Below are positions 8,512-18,041 of a DNA stretch of 39,537 bases, in pieces; position 1 is the stretch's first letter; the number at the start of each line of letters is the position of its first letter. The DNA comes from Saprospiraceae bacterium (lineage in GTDB: Bacteria > Bacteroidota > Bacteroidia > Chitinophagales > Saprospiraceae). The stretch is from the NCBI GenBank assembly GCA_020629965.1, contig JAHDCG010000041.1, forward strand, positions 1 through 39,537, in the 5' to 3' direction. The position numbers and the translations under genes are program-made. The notes under the pieces were generated by a model. It worked only from the letters and a program-made list of their open reading frames with translations. It did no database searches and was not told where the DNA came from.

Positions 8512-9039
8512 TTAAGCTACCTCCGCCAATACATTTTTGCCGTATTTTGCGGTGATGGTTTGTTTTAGTTGCTTACGCGCAAAGAAAATGCGGCTTTTCA
8601 CGGTACCGATCGGCAAGTCCATGTGTGCGGCAATTTCTAAGTAGGTATATCCTTCGTAAAACATGGAAAACGGAATACGGTAGGTGTCGGACAGTTCCGA
8701 CAAAATTGCTTCCAATTCTTCCATCATAATTGAAGAAGAAGCCTTCTCTTTGGTCACCGCTTGGTCTGCTACGTGCAGCATGTCTTCTACGGGCTGCTCT
8801 ACATTGTTGCGGGTGCGCTGCTTCCGGTAGTTATTAATGAAACTGTTGCGCATAATGGTCGTAATCCACGCTTTAAAATTCGTACCGTTTTGAAAGCGGT
8901 CTTTATTTTTGTAAGCACGCATCACCGTCTCCTGCATCAAGTCACGCGAGCGGTCACGGTTTTTGGTCAGTTTCATGGCAAAGCCGAAAAGTAAGTCTTC
9001 TAATTTGTTAAATTGGGTGTTGAATTCAGTAACAGTCAT
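8512..9039 (-). CDS. ECF-type RNA polymerase sigma factor
   Basis: 175-residue sigma-70 family factor of the extracytoplasmic-function type. Region 2 is seen as LFGFAMKLTKNRDRSRDLMQ followed by ETVMRAYKNKDRFQ and WITTIMRNSFINNYRK. Region 4 follows a short linker as LSDTYRIPFSMFYEG and YLEIAAHMDLPIGTVKSRIF, a clear helix-turn-helix for -35 recognition. Regions 1 and 3 are absent, as expected. No anti-sigma gene is adjacent: upstream is a 680-bp AT-rich non-coding stretch and downstream are hairpins. Its signal and target promoters cannot be read from the sequence. Confidence 0.93.
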   Translation of the reverse strand: MTVTEFNTQFNKLEDLLFGFAMKLTKNRDRSRDLMQETVMRAYKNKDRFQNGTNFKAWITTIMRNSFINNYRKQRTRNNVEQPVEDMLHVADQAVTKEKASSSIMMEELEAILSELSDTYRIPFSMFYEGYTYLEIAAHMDLPIGTVKSRIFFARKQLKQTITAKYGKNVLAEVA

Positions 9040-9574
9040 CGTTGTAAAATTTAGTCGGTTAGAAAATTTTTAAATTGTCGGGTATGAAATTGCGCTTATT
9101 TATTTGAGAACTTTTGGTTAGAAAATAAAATTTTAAAAACCCGATCACACTAATCCCATCAATCAAACAGCGTGCCAACTTTACAATAAACTGATTATCA
9201 GTTACTTACAAGCATATTTCAAAAAAAATTGAAAATTAAAATTTCCTAAATATCAGAATTTTCTATTATTTAGGACAAAATAAATTGAAACCCGAGAGTG
9301 TAAAAACTTAAATTTTTTATTTCATACACGGTAAAATATTGCCCGAAAATCGTTTATCCGCGGCTTTTTATTTACCTGCCAATATTCCCCGTTATATGAA
9401 ACCAAGACTTAAAACACCTGCTGTCACTTTTAAACTCCGATTACCTACCGTTAAATCAATAAAAAGAAAAAGTTAAACAAAATCCGGCACAAAAGTTAAA
9501 CAAAAAATCGCCGTGTGTATCATTAGTTTACGAAACGCAGTAATATGAAATTACGCTTACGGCATTTGACAAAC

Positions 9575-9617
9575 AAAAAAAAGCGAGCCGCCCGACCGTT
9601 CGGACAACCCGCTTTTT
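9575..9617 (-). terminator. intrinsic terminator downstream of gyrB
   Basis: On the minus strand, AAAAAGCG and CGCTTTTTTTT form the outer stem and GTCCGA/TCGGGC an inner stem around ACGG, ending in a run of eight T. It lies about 100 bases past the gyrB stop. Confidence 0.8.
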
Positions 9618-9693
9618 GTTGTTTAACAGCGTTTAAGAGCTGAATCGTTTAACTGCTCCCAAGCACTCATCCCCTCTAAACAGGGTGCAGCCC

Positions 9694-9717
9694 CTAAACA
9701 ACTAAACGCCTAAACAA
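9694..9717 (-). repeat. post-stop octamer repeat after gyrB
   Basis: Read on the coding (minus) strand it is three GTTTAG-based octamers, GTTTAGGC, GTTTAGTT and GTTTAGGG, beginning a few bases after the gyrB TAG stop. It belongs to the class of short-period post-stop tracts described in the findings. Confidence 0.7.
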
Positions 9718-9720
9718 ATC

Positions 9721-12644
<2,924 letters not shown>

Positions 12645-13448
12645 ATGAAACATTTACCCGACCACCCCGTCTCCACCGCCGCTCAACGTGTTAAATATAT
12701 CAGAAAAGCGAACAAAATTTCTCAAATAGAAATGTCCAAAATCATGGGCGTTTCTCAAAGCACTCTGTCACAGGTCGAAAACGGCAACTATGATATTTCT
12801 TTTGACTCAATAAAAAAAATAAGCAAAAAGTTTAATATCGACTGCAACTGGTTAATAATGGGAAAAGGAGATATGTTTATTACGGCAGAGTCGGAAAAAA
12901 AGGAAGAAAAAGAGAAATCCGAGGACGCTCGACTTGTCGGAGAACAGGGCATTCCTTTGGTAGCGGGCGAAGCGATTGCCGGCTACATCGAAAGCAAAGG
13001 CAGCAACGACTTTGTCAGCACCCTCGACACCTACCGCCTGCCCAATTTTAACGACGACCGAGAACGCCGTATTTTTGAAATGCCCGACAAAAGCATGATG
13101 CCGATTTTTCGGGAAGGCGACTACCTCGTAGCGGGCAGACAGCAAGACTCCGCCCCCCTTCCCAACGGTACGCTTGCGGTCGTCATTAACGGCAAAAATC
13201 TGTACGTCTCCCGTCTCTATAAATATGCGGAGCGCGAAAATTACTACGTGCTCAAACAAGAAAACGGCGCCACGGAAGCCAATATTATTGCTAAAAGCGA
13301 CATCGAGGAAGTATGGGAAATCTCGGGGCGCATCACCCGCCACGCCGACGAAAAATTCCTGCGCAACGACGCCGACAGCATAGAAATTATGAAACGCGAC
13401 CTCGACGATTTGAAAAATAAAATACATTTTCTGCTCAAAGGACGGTGA
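12645..13448 (+). CDS. XRE-family regulator with S24 (LexA/CI-like) domain, catalytic Lys apparently absent
   Basis: 267-residue repressor-like protein. Residues 10-70 form an XRE helix-turn-helix (RVKYIRKANKISQIEMSKIM, then VSQSTLSQVENGNYDIS). An acidic/Lys hinge follows (residues 80-95), then a C-terminal S24 domain: GIPLVAGEAIAGY at the cleavage-loop position, EMPDKSMMPIFREGDYL with the nucleophile-position Ser, and NGTLAVVINGKNLYVSRL. In LexA and UmuD the general-base Lys sits where YVSRL has Ser, so self-cleavage is doubtful. The frame opens at a TTG at 12612; the ATG at 12645 is preferred. It stands divergent from gyrB and 60 bases before the phosphopantetheinyl transferase gene. Target operators are unknown. 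Confidence 0.88.
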   Translation: MKHLPDHPVSTAAQRVKYIRKANKISQIEMSKIMGVSQSTLSQVENGNYDISFDSIKKISKKFNIDCNWLIMGKGDMFITAESEKKEEKEKSEDARLVGEQGIPLVAGEAIAGYIESKGSNDFVSTLDTYRLPNFNDDRERRIFEMPDKSMMPIFREGDYLVAGRQQDSAPLPNGTLAVVINGKNLYVSRLYKYAERENYYVLKQENGATEANIIAKSDIEEVWEISGRITRHADEKFLRNDADSIEIMKRDLDDLKNKIHFLLKGR

Positions 13449-13508
13449 TTATTTTAGGGCTTTCTCTATCTTTCCGACCGAATATTTATCGGAAACAGCT
13501 CTTAATCT

Positions 13509-14147
13509 ATGCCCTTACTCACGCACGAATCCATCGACCCCGTCGGCGAACTCGGTACTTGGCACATCACCGAACCGGAGTCTTTTTTCATTGAAAAACT
13601 CGCCCTCCTCCCCGCCGAAAAAGACTACATAGCCACCCTCAAAGGTCGCCGCAAACTCGAATGGCTCGCCGGTCGCTACCTGCTGCACTATATGTCCGGG
13701 CGTGCCGTGCGCGGTGCCTGCATCAAAGACGAACACGGCAAACCCTACCTCATCGACTCGCCCTACCAAATCTCTATTTCCCACTCCCGCGAAATGGCAT
13801 CCGTCATCGCCGCTCCTTTTTCCGTCGGCATCGACATCCAAAAATTAGTCGCCAAAATCGAACGTATCGCCCATAAATTCATGCGCCCCTGCGAACTCGA
13901 CAGTCTACACCCCGCCACCCGCTTAGAGCATCTGCACGTCTATTGGGGCGCAAAAGAAGCCCTCTACAAAGCCTACGGTCGCCGCGAATTGGACTTCATC
14001 AAACACATCCGCATCGAGCCGTTTGCCTACGACCTCAATCAGGGTTTCTGCTCCGGAAAAATCCAAAAAGGCGACTTCCGCGCCTACTATCAAATTTGGT
14101 ACGAACGGCGCGCGGATTTTATTTTGGTTTGGGCAAGGGAGGTTTAG
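13509..14147 (+). CDS. 4'-phosphopantetheinyl transferase superfamily protein (Sfp type)
   Basis: 212-residue enzyme expected to move phosphopantetheine from CoA onto a serine of acyl or peptidyl carrier proteins. Signature motifs are in order: GKPYLIDSPYQISISHS (CoA and substrate contacts), VGIDIQ (Mg-binding Asp), and WGAKEALYKAYG, the (W/F)xxKEAxxK motif. The length fits a Sfp/EntD-like two-half protein rather than the about 120-residue AcpS. No carrier protein or synthase lies nearby, so the natural partner is unknown. The TAG stop is followed directly by a heptamer repeat tract. Confidence 0.92.
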   Translation: MPLLTHESIDPVGELGTWHITEPESFFIEKLALLPAEKDYIATLKGRRKLEWLAGRYLLHYMSGRAVRGACIKDEHGKPYLIDSPYQISISHSREMASVIAAPFSVGIDIQKLVAKIERIAHKFMRPCELDSLHPATRLEHLHVYWGAKEALYKAYGRRELDFIKHIRIEPFAYDLNQGFCSGKIQKGDFRAYYQIWYERRADFILVWAREV

Positions 14148-14194
14148 TTGGTGGTTGGTAGTATTGGTTGGTGGTTGATGGTTGGTGGTTGATA
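14148..14194 (+). repeat. post-stop heptamer tract (GGTTGAT/GGTTGGT)
   Basis: Begins at the base after the TAG of the preceding gene. Degenerate heptamers such as GGTTGGT, GGTTGAT and TGGTTGG repeat across 47 bases. A tract of opposite polarity lies at 14774-14839, so the two form an inverted pair across the intergenic gap. Confidence 0.85.
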
Positions 14195-14773
14195 GACGGG
14201 CTGTGGTTGTTTTTTTTGTTCTCGGTAGCCTTTTACTACTGATTTTTTTGCCTGATGGTAATTGCTTAGGTGTCTGACGCTGATTTTGGTAAAAGTCGAA
14301 AATATTGCGAATAAACCTAACTTTCAAGCGAAGAAAAGCGTTCCCGACTGAAGTACGGGACAGGCTGACACCGATGTTATGTTCAACGCCGGTGTCAGAC
14401 ACTTTTTTTCTGTCGGATTTAGGTATAACATGATTTTTTCAACACTTGCTTGAGTCAAGTGTCAGACACCTAAGTAGTTACGCCTGATGTTTTTATTTGT
14501 GGTGTTTGCATAACTTTCCGATAATTCCCGAAGCTATCCAAAAACCGGGGATGTTTACATAACTGTGTCTGCACTTTTAATTAACTGTTTTGTTTCTTCA
14601 TAAAAGTCTGACAATCAATAATTAAAGGCTATTTAGAAAAACAGAGGCACAAATTTCTGAACGGTCCCCAAAAACTCTTCTAAAACTTTGAATTAACCAA
14701 AACACGACACTATTTATCAGAAAAAACACGACTCTCGATTAAACCCGCCGAAAATAAAAAAAACGAAAGCCGT
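14195..14773. other. non-coding gap with GTGTCAGACAC palindromes
   Basis: No supportable gene. It contains GTGTCTGAC near 14269 and GTGTCAGACAC palindromes near 14390 and 14459. The outer pair forms TTAGGTGTCTGAC ... GTCAGACACCTAA, a 13-bp inverted repeat spanning about 14266-14476. It also holds an ACACTTG/CAAGTGT hairpin near 14440-14464 and a copy of the TCCCGACTGAAGTACGGGA palindrome at 14342. It resembles a cluster of REP-type palindromes. Confidence 0.6.
14342..14364. repeat. dispersed 23-bp palindromic repeat, copy 1
   Basis: TCCCGACTGAAGTACGGGA plus four more bases, identical to 26399-26421. The arms TCCCG and CGGGA can pair. Confidence 0.8.
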
Positions 14774-14839
14774 CCACCAACCACCAACTATCAACTACCA
14801 ACTAATCCCACCAACCACCAACTACCAACCATCAACCAA
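14774..14839 (-). repeat. heptamer tract upstream of mtaB, opposite polarity
   Basis: Plus strand reads CCAACCA, CCAACTA, TCAACTA-type heptamers, the complement of the tract after the preceding gene. It ends 7 bases before the mtaB -7 box at 14846. Confidence 0.85.
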
Positions 14840-14845
14840 TTTCCC

Positions 14846-14853
14846 TATCTTTG
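14846..14853 (+). promoter_or_regulatory. candidate -7 box for mtaB
   Basis: TATCTTTG fits TAnnTTTG, 33 bases before the chosen ATG. The -33 position is occupied by the repeat tract and has no TTTG. Confidence 0.5.
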
Positions 14854-14886
14854 CGGCAAATTTCAAAAAGACAAAAATCATCGACG

Positions 14887-16245
14887 ATGACACCAAAATC
14901 GGTTGCATTTCATACTCTCGGTTGCAAGTTAAATTACAGCGAAACCTCGACCATTGCGCGGCAATTCGAGGCGGCGGGCTACGCGGCGGTCAAGTTTAGC
15001 GAAGGCGCGGATATTTATGTGATAAATACCTGCTCGGTCACGGAGTTTGCGGACAAAAAATGCCGGCAGCAGGTGCGTAGGGCGTTGCGCAAGAATGAGC
15101 AGGCGTTGGTTGTGGTTATCGGGTGCTACGCGCAGTTGAAGCCCGACGAAATCGCAAATATCGACGGCGTGGACTTGGTACTCGGCGCGGCGGAAAAGTT
15201 TCGCATTTTGGACTATATCGACGAGCTGTCGAAATCGCCCGGCAAAGGCATGGTCGTCGCCGGCGAGGTGCAAACCGCTAAAGATTTTGTCAATGCCTTT
15301 TCTTTCGGTGACCGCACCCGTTCCTTCCTCAAAGTGCAGGACGGCTGTGATTACAAATGTACCTTTTGTACCATACCGCAGGCGCGCGGCGCGAGTCGCA
15401 GCAACACCATCGAAAGCATCGTTGAAAACGCAAAAAGTATCGCGGCGGCGGGTACCAAAGAAATCGTGCTGACGGGTGTAAACATCGGTGACTTCGGCAA
15501 CGGCACGGAAGTAATAGAAGGCACGCGCCCGAAAAAAGAGGCGCTGTTTATCGACTTAATCCGGGAGTTGGACAAAATCGAAGGCATCGAACGCTTCCGC
15601 ATTTCCAGCATCGAACCCAATTTACTGACCGATGAAATTATTGAGTTTGTCGCACAATCCGATCTCTTCGTGCCGCACTTTCATATTCCTTTGCAGAGCG
15701 GAAACAATAAGCAACTCGCACAAATGCGCCGCCGGTACAAGCGCGAACTTTACGCCGAGCGCGTCAAAAAAATCAAACACCTGATGCCGCACTGCTGCAT
15801 CGGCGTGGACATTATCGTCGGTTTTCCCGGCGAGACGGAGGAAGATTTCCGCGAAACCTACAACTTTGTCAAAGACCTCGACGTAACGTATTTTCACGTC
15901 TTCACGTACAGCGAACGCGCTAATACACCCGCCGCAGAAATGGCGGACAGCGTACCGATGCACATTCGCCGCGAGCGCAACGAGCAACTGACGATACTGA
16001 GCGAAAAAAAGAAACGCGCCTTTTACAATCAATTCCTCGGCAGACACCGCGAAGTCCTTTTTGAAAAACACAAAAATCCCGAATTGATGACGGGTTTTAC
16101 GGATAATTATATCAAAGTCGAATTGCCTTACGACTCCTCGCTCATCAATACGATTATGGGTGTGCAACTGATGGGCTTCGCCGACAGCGGCAATGTGACG
16201 GTGGTGGCGCAGGATATTCCGGAAGGGATTTTTGACTACGTTTAG
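14887..16245 (+). CDS. mtaB: tRNA (N6-threonylcarbamoyladenosine(37)-C2)-methylthiotransferase MtaB
   Basis: 452-residue radical SAM enzyme that converts t6A to ms2t6A at position 37 of tRNAs reading ANN codons. The N-terminal MTTase domain has HTLGCKLNYSET, NTCSVTEFADKKCRQQ and a third Cys in VVIGCYAQ, together the ligands of the second cluster. The radical SAM core shows CDYKCTFCTIPQARG (CxxxCxxC), followed by LTGVNIG and PLQSGNN. The C-terminal TRAM-like part runs to FDYV. The HTLGCKLN signature favours MtaB over MiaB or RimO. The frame opens with a TTG at 14851, but the ATG at 14887 is preferred because it directly precedes the conserved start and follows a TATCTTTG box. Confidence 0.95.
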   Translation: MTPKSVAFHTLGCKLNYSETSTIARQFEAAGYAAVKFSEGADIYVINTCSVTEFADKKCRQQVRRALRKNEQALVVVIGCYAQLKPDEIANIDGVDLVLGAAEKFRILDYIDELSKSPGKGMVVAGEVQTAKDFVNAFSFGDRTRSFLKVQDGCDYKCTFCTIPQARGASRSNTIESIVENAKSIAAAGTKEIVLTGVNIGDFGNGTEVIEGTRPKKEALFIDLIRELDKIEGIERFRISSIEPNLLTDEIIEFVAQSDLFVPHFHIPLQSGNNKQLAQMRRRYKRELYAERVKKIKHLMPHCCIGVDIIVGFPGETEEDFRETYNFVKDLDVTYFHVFTYSERANTPAAEMADSVPMHIRRERNEQLTILSEKKKRAFYNQFLGRHREVLFEKHKNPELMTGFTDNYIKVELPYDSSLINTIMGVQLMGFADSGNVTVVAQDIPEGIFDYV

Positions 16246-16271
16246 TTGTCGGTTGTCAGTTGTCGGTTGCC
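16246..16271 (+). repeat. post-stop heptamer tract (TTGTCGG)
   Basis: TTGTCGG, TTGTCAG, TTGTCGG and TTGCC follow the mtaB TAG without a gap, giving an exact 7-bp period. Confidence 0.85.
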
Positions 16272-16382
16272 CGTACCGTAGCATCGACTTTAGTCGATAG
16301 GCTAAATGAAACGGTGGACGGCAAACGGTTTTACGGTGGACGGGTTCCCGCACCGTAGCATCGACTTTAGTCGATGAGCTAA
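16270..16382. repeat. two direct copies of a 36-bp hairpin repeat (ATCGACTTTAGTCGAT core)
   Basis: Copies at 16270-16305 and 16347-16382 share a GTAGCATCGACTTTAGTCGA core and differ at few positions. Each contains ATCGAC-TTTA-GTCGAT, a perfect hairpin. Related copies are at 32891-32923 and, inverted, at 32933-32968. Confidence 0.8.
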
Positions 16383-16649
16383 CAATGAACAAAACTTTTC
16401 CCTCCTCTCACGGGTTTTCCGAGACAAGGCAAAAAACTGCGTCCGCCGGACGTGATATTGACACAAAAGAAACGAATAAAATTACACGTTTTTCTATTTT
16501 TGTGCCGCACTAACGGAATGAAATATCAAAATAAAAAATCAATCCTATAGCAACGGCAATCTTCGTGAAAAAGCGCGCTAAACGACTAAACGAAAATTAA
16601 AGCGCGCTAAACGACTAAACAATTAAACGACTAAACGAAAATAAATAAT
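16383..16649. other. gap upstream of trxB with CTAAAC octamer repeats
   Basis: No gene. AGCGCGCTAAACGACTAAAC occurs twice (16572-16591 and 16601-16620) and is followed by further TTAAACGA and CTAAACGA octamers almost up to the trxB ATG. On the minus strand these read TCGTTTAG, the same family as the tract after gyrB. Confidence 0.75.
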
Positions 16650-17588
16650 ATGGCAGATGCACCACACAATTGCGTAATTATCGGCAGCGGCCCGGCGGGT
16701 TATACGGCGGCTATCTACGCGGCGCGTGCGAATATGGCTCCCGTGATGTTTACGGGTAAAGAGCCGGGCGGTCAGTTGATGATTACCAACGACGTCGAAA
16801 ATTATCCGGGTTATCCCGACGGAATTATGGGACCGGAAATGATGGAAAACTTCAAAAAACAAGCCGAGCGTTTCGGAACGGACATTCGCTACGAGATGAT
16901 TACGCAGGTCGATTTGGGCGGCGAAGTGAAGAAAATTTGGACGGAAAGCGGAACGGAAATTCACGCGCATTCGGTCATTATTTCTACGGGTGCTTCCGCT
17001 AAATGGTTGGGCTTGGAAAGCGAACAACGCCTTATGAATAAAGGTGTTTCAGCCTGTGCGGTCTGCGACGGTTTCTTTTTTCGCGGGCAAGAGGTCATCA
17101 TCGTAGGCGCGGGCGACACGGCGGCAGAGGAAGCGACTTATTTGTCAAAACTCTGCTCGAAAGTACACATGCTCGTGCGCCGCGATGAAATGCGGGCTTC
17201 CAAAATCATGCAGAAACGCGTGATGGATGCCGAAAATATCGAAATCCACTGGAATACCGAGACCCTCGAAGTACTCGGCACGGACGAGGTAACGGGCGCG
17301 CGCGTCATCAATAACATCACCAAAGAAGAGTCGGAAATCAGCGGCGCGGCGTTCTTCGTTGCCATCGGTCACAAGCCGAACACGGGCATTTTCGACGGCT
17401 GGCTGGACATGGAAGACTCGGGCTACCTGATTACCAAACCCGACAGCACCAAGACCAACATCGACGGCGTTTTCGCTTCCGGCGATGCGCAAGACCACGT
17501 TTATCGCCAAGCGGTAACGGCGGCGGGCACGGGCTGCATGGCGGCTTTGGATGCGGAACGCTATTTGACGGCGAAGGAGATTATTTAG
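16650..17588 (+). CDS. trxB: thioredoxin-disulfide reductase
   Basis: 312-residue FAD/NADPH flavoprotein that reduces thioredoxin. The FAD-binding fold opens with CVIIGSGPAGYTAAIYAARA; the redox pair is ACAVCDGFFF near residue 135; the NADPH site is VGAGDTAAEEATYL with a following LVRR; the C-terminal FAD motif is FASGDAQDHVYRQAV and ends GTGCMAALDAERYL. The length is that of low-molecular-weight bacterial TrxB. The start ATG precedes the dinucleotide fold by the usual few residues. It probably supplies reducing power to MsrB through a thioredoxin not seen in this window. Confidence 0.97.
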   Translation: MADAPHNCVIIGSGPAGYTAAIYAARANMAPVMFTGKEPGGQLMITNDVENYPGYPDGIMGPEMMENFKKQAERFGTDIRYEMITQVDLGGEVKKIWTESGTEIHAHSVIISTGASAKWLGLESEQRLMNKGVSACAVCDGFFFRGQEVIIVGAGDTAAEEATYLSKLCSKVHMLVRRDEMRASKIMQKRVMDAENIEIHWNTETLEVLGTDEVTGARVINNITKEESEISGAAFFVAIGHKPNTGIFDGWLDMEDSGYLITKPDSTKTNIDGVFASGDAQDHVYRQAVTAAGTGCMAALDAERYLTAKEII

Positions 17589-17593
17589 GTTGG

Positions 17594-17628
17594 TAAGACG
17601 TTAGATTTTAGACATTAGACGTTAGACT
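17594..17628 (+). repeat. post-stop heptamer tract (AGACGTT) after trxB
   Basis: Heptamers AGACGTT, AGATTTT, AGACATT, AGACGTT start a few bases after the trxB stop. A tract of opposite polarity (CAACTGA-type heptamers) lies at about 17681-17708, just before the next gene. Confidence 0.85.
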
Positions 17629-17717
17629 GCTGTGCTTACCTGCGAGGTTATTGAAGATAAATTTAAGGGGTCGTGAGTCCGGCAACGGGCAACTGACAAC
17701 TGACAACGAAAAAAAAA

Positions 17718-17957
17718 TTGGCAAAAAATCCAAAAGCGGACAATCCGGAAGAATTTGCGGATTTATTCGACCCGACTTACCTCGGTAATATTTTCGGGTG
17801 GAAGATTTCATTTATTTCCCTCGGCATCATACTGTTTTTTGTCGGGCTGATTGTCTATCGACATATCTCTTTAGGCGTTCCGTTTACGGGCGGTGGCGTG
17901 GTGCATCCGGCGGTGACGGATACGCTGGAGCAGGTGGTGCGTGATACGCTGCGTTGA
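17718..17957 (+). CDS. small hypothetical membrane protein
   Basis: 79 residues. A charged, Asp/Glu-rich N-terminal 25 residues are followed by one hydrophobic segment (ISFISLGIILFFVGLIVYRH, residues 30-49) and a short C-terminal region with a GGGVVHPAVTD stretch. This fits a single-pass inner-membrane protein. No ATG is available at the front, so a TTG at 17718 after a poly-A run is the assumed start. It sits between trxB and a strong terminator, so it may be cotranscribed with trxB, although a repeat pair separates them. Family unknown to me. Confidence 0.6.
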   Translation: MAKNPKADNPEEFADLFDPTYLGNIFGWKISFISLGIILFFVGLIVYRHISLGVPFTGGGVVHPAVTDTLEQVVRDTLR

Positions 17958-17980
17958 GTTGTCGGTTTTGTTCCGGTACA

Positions 17981-18024
17981 AAAAATCCCGAACCTTCCGT
18001 TAAGGAAGGTTCGGGATTTTTTTT
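17981..18024. terminator. bidirectional intrinsic terminator
   Basis: A perfect 18-bp stem (17981-17998 with 18004-18021), GTTAA loop, A-rich and T-rich flanks on both sides. It separates the small membrane protein gene (plus) from the OmpA-family gene (minus). Confidence 0.93.
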
Positions 18025-18041
18025 GTTTAATCAATCGCCTT

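Larger units (their letters stand above)
9040..9720. other. AT-rich intergenic region between sigma-factor gene and gyrB
   Basis: No supportable ORF. It contains a pair of AAAAGTTAAACAAAA direct repeats near 9470-9506, the gyrB terminator at 9575-9617, and a CTAAAC-type 8-bp-period tract ending at 9717, next to the gyrB stop. The sigma-factor promoter must lie at its left side, but I see no clear TAnnTTTG box there. Confidence 0.6.

Noticed and set aside
14148-14839. Tandem GGTTGGT-type words considered as a CRISPR array or minisatellite
   Set aside because: No constant repeat with unique spacers, unit only 7 bp and degenerate, and no cas genes in the window.
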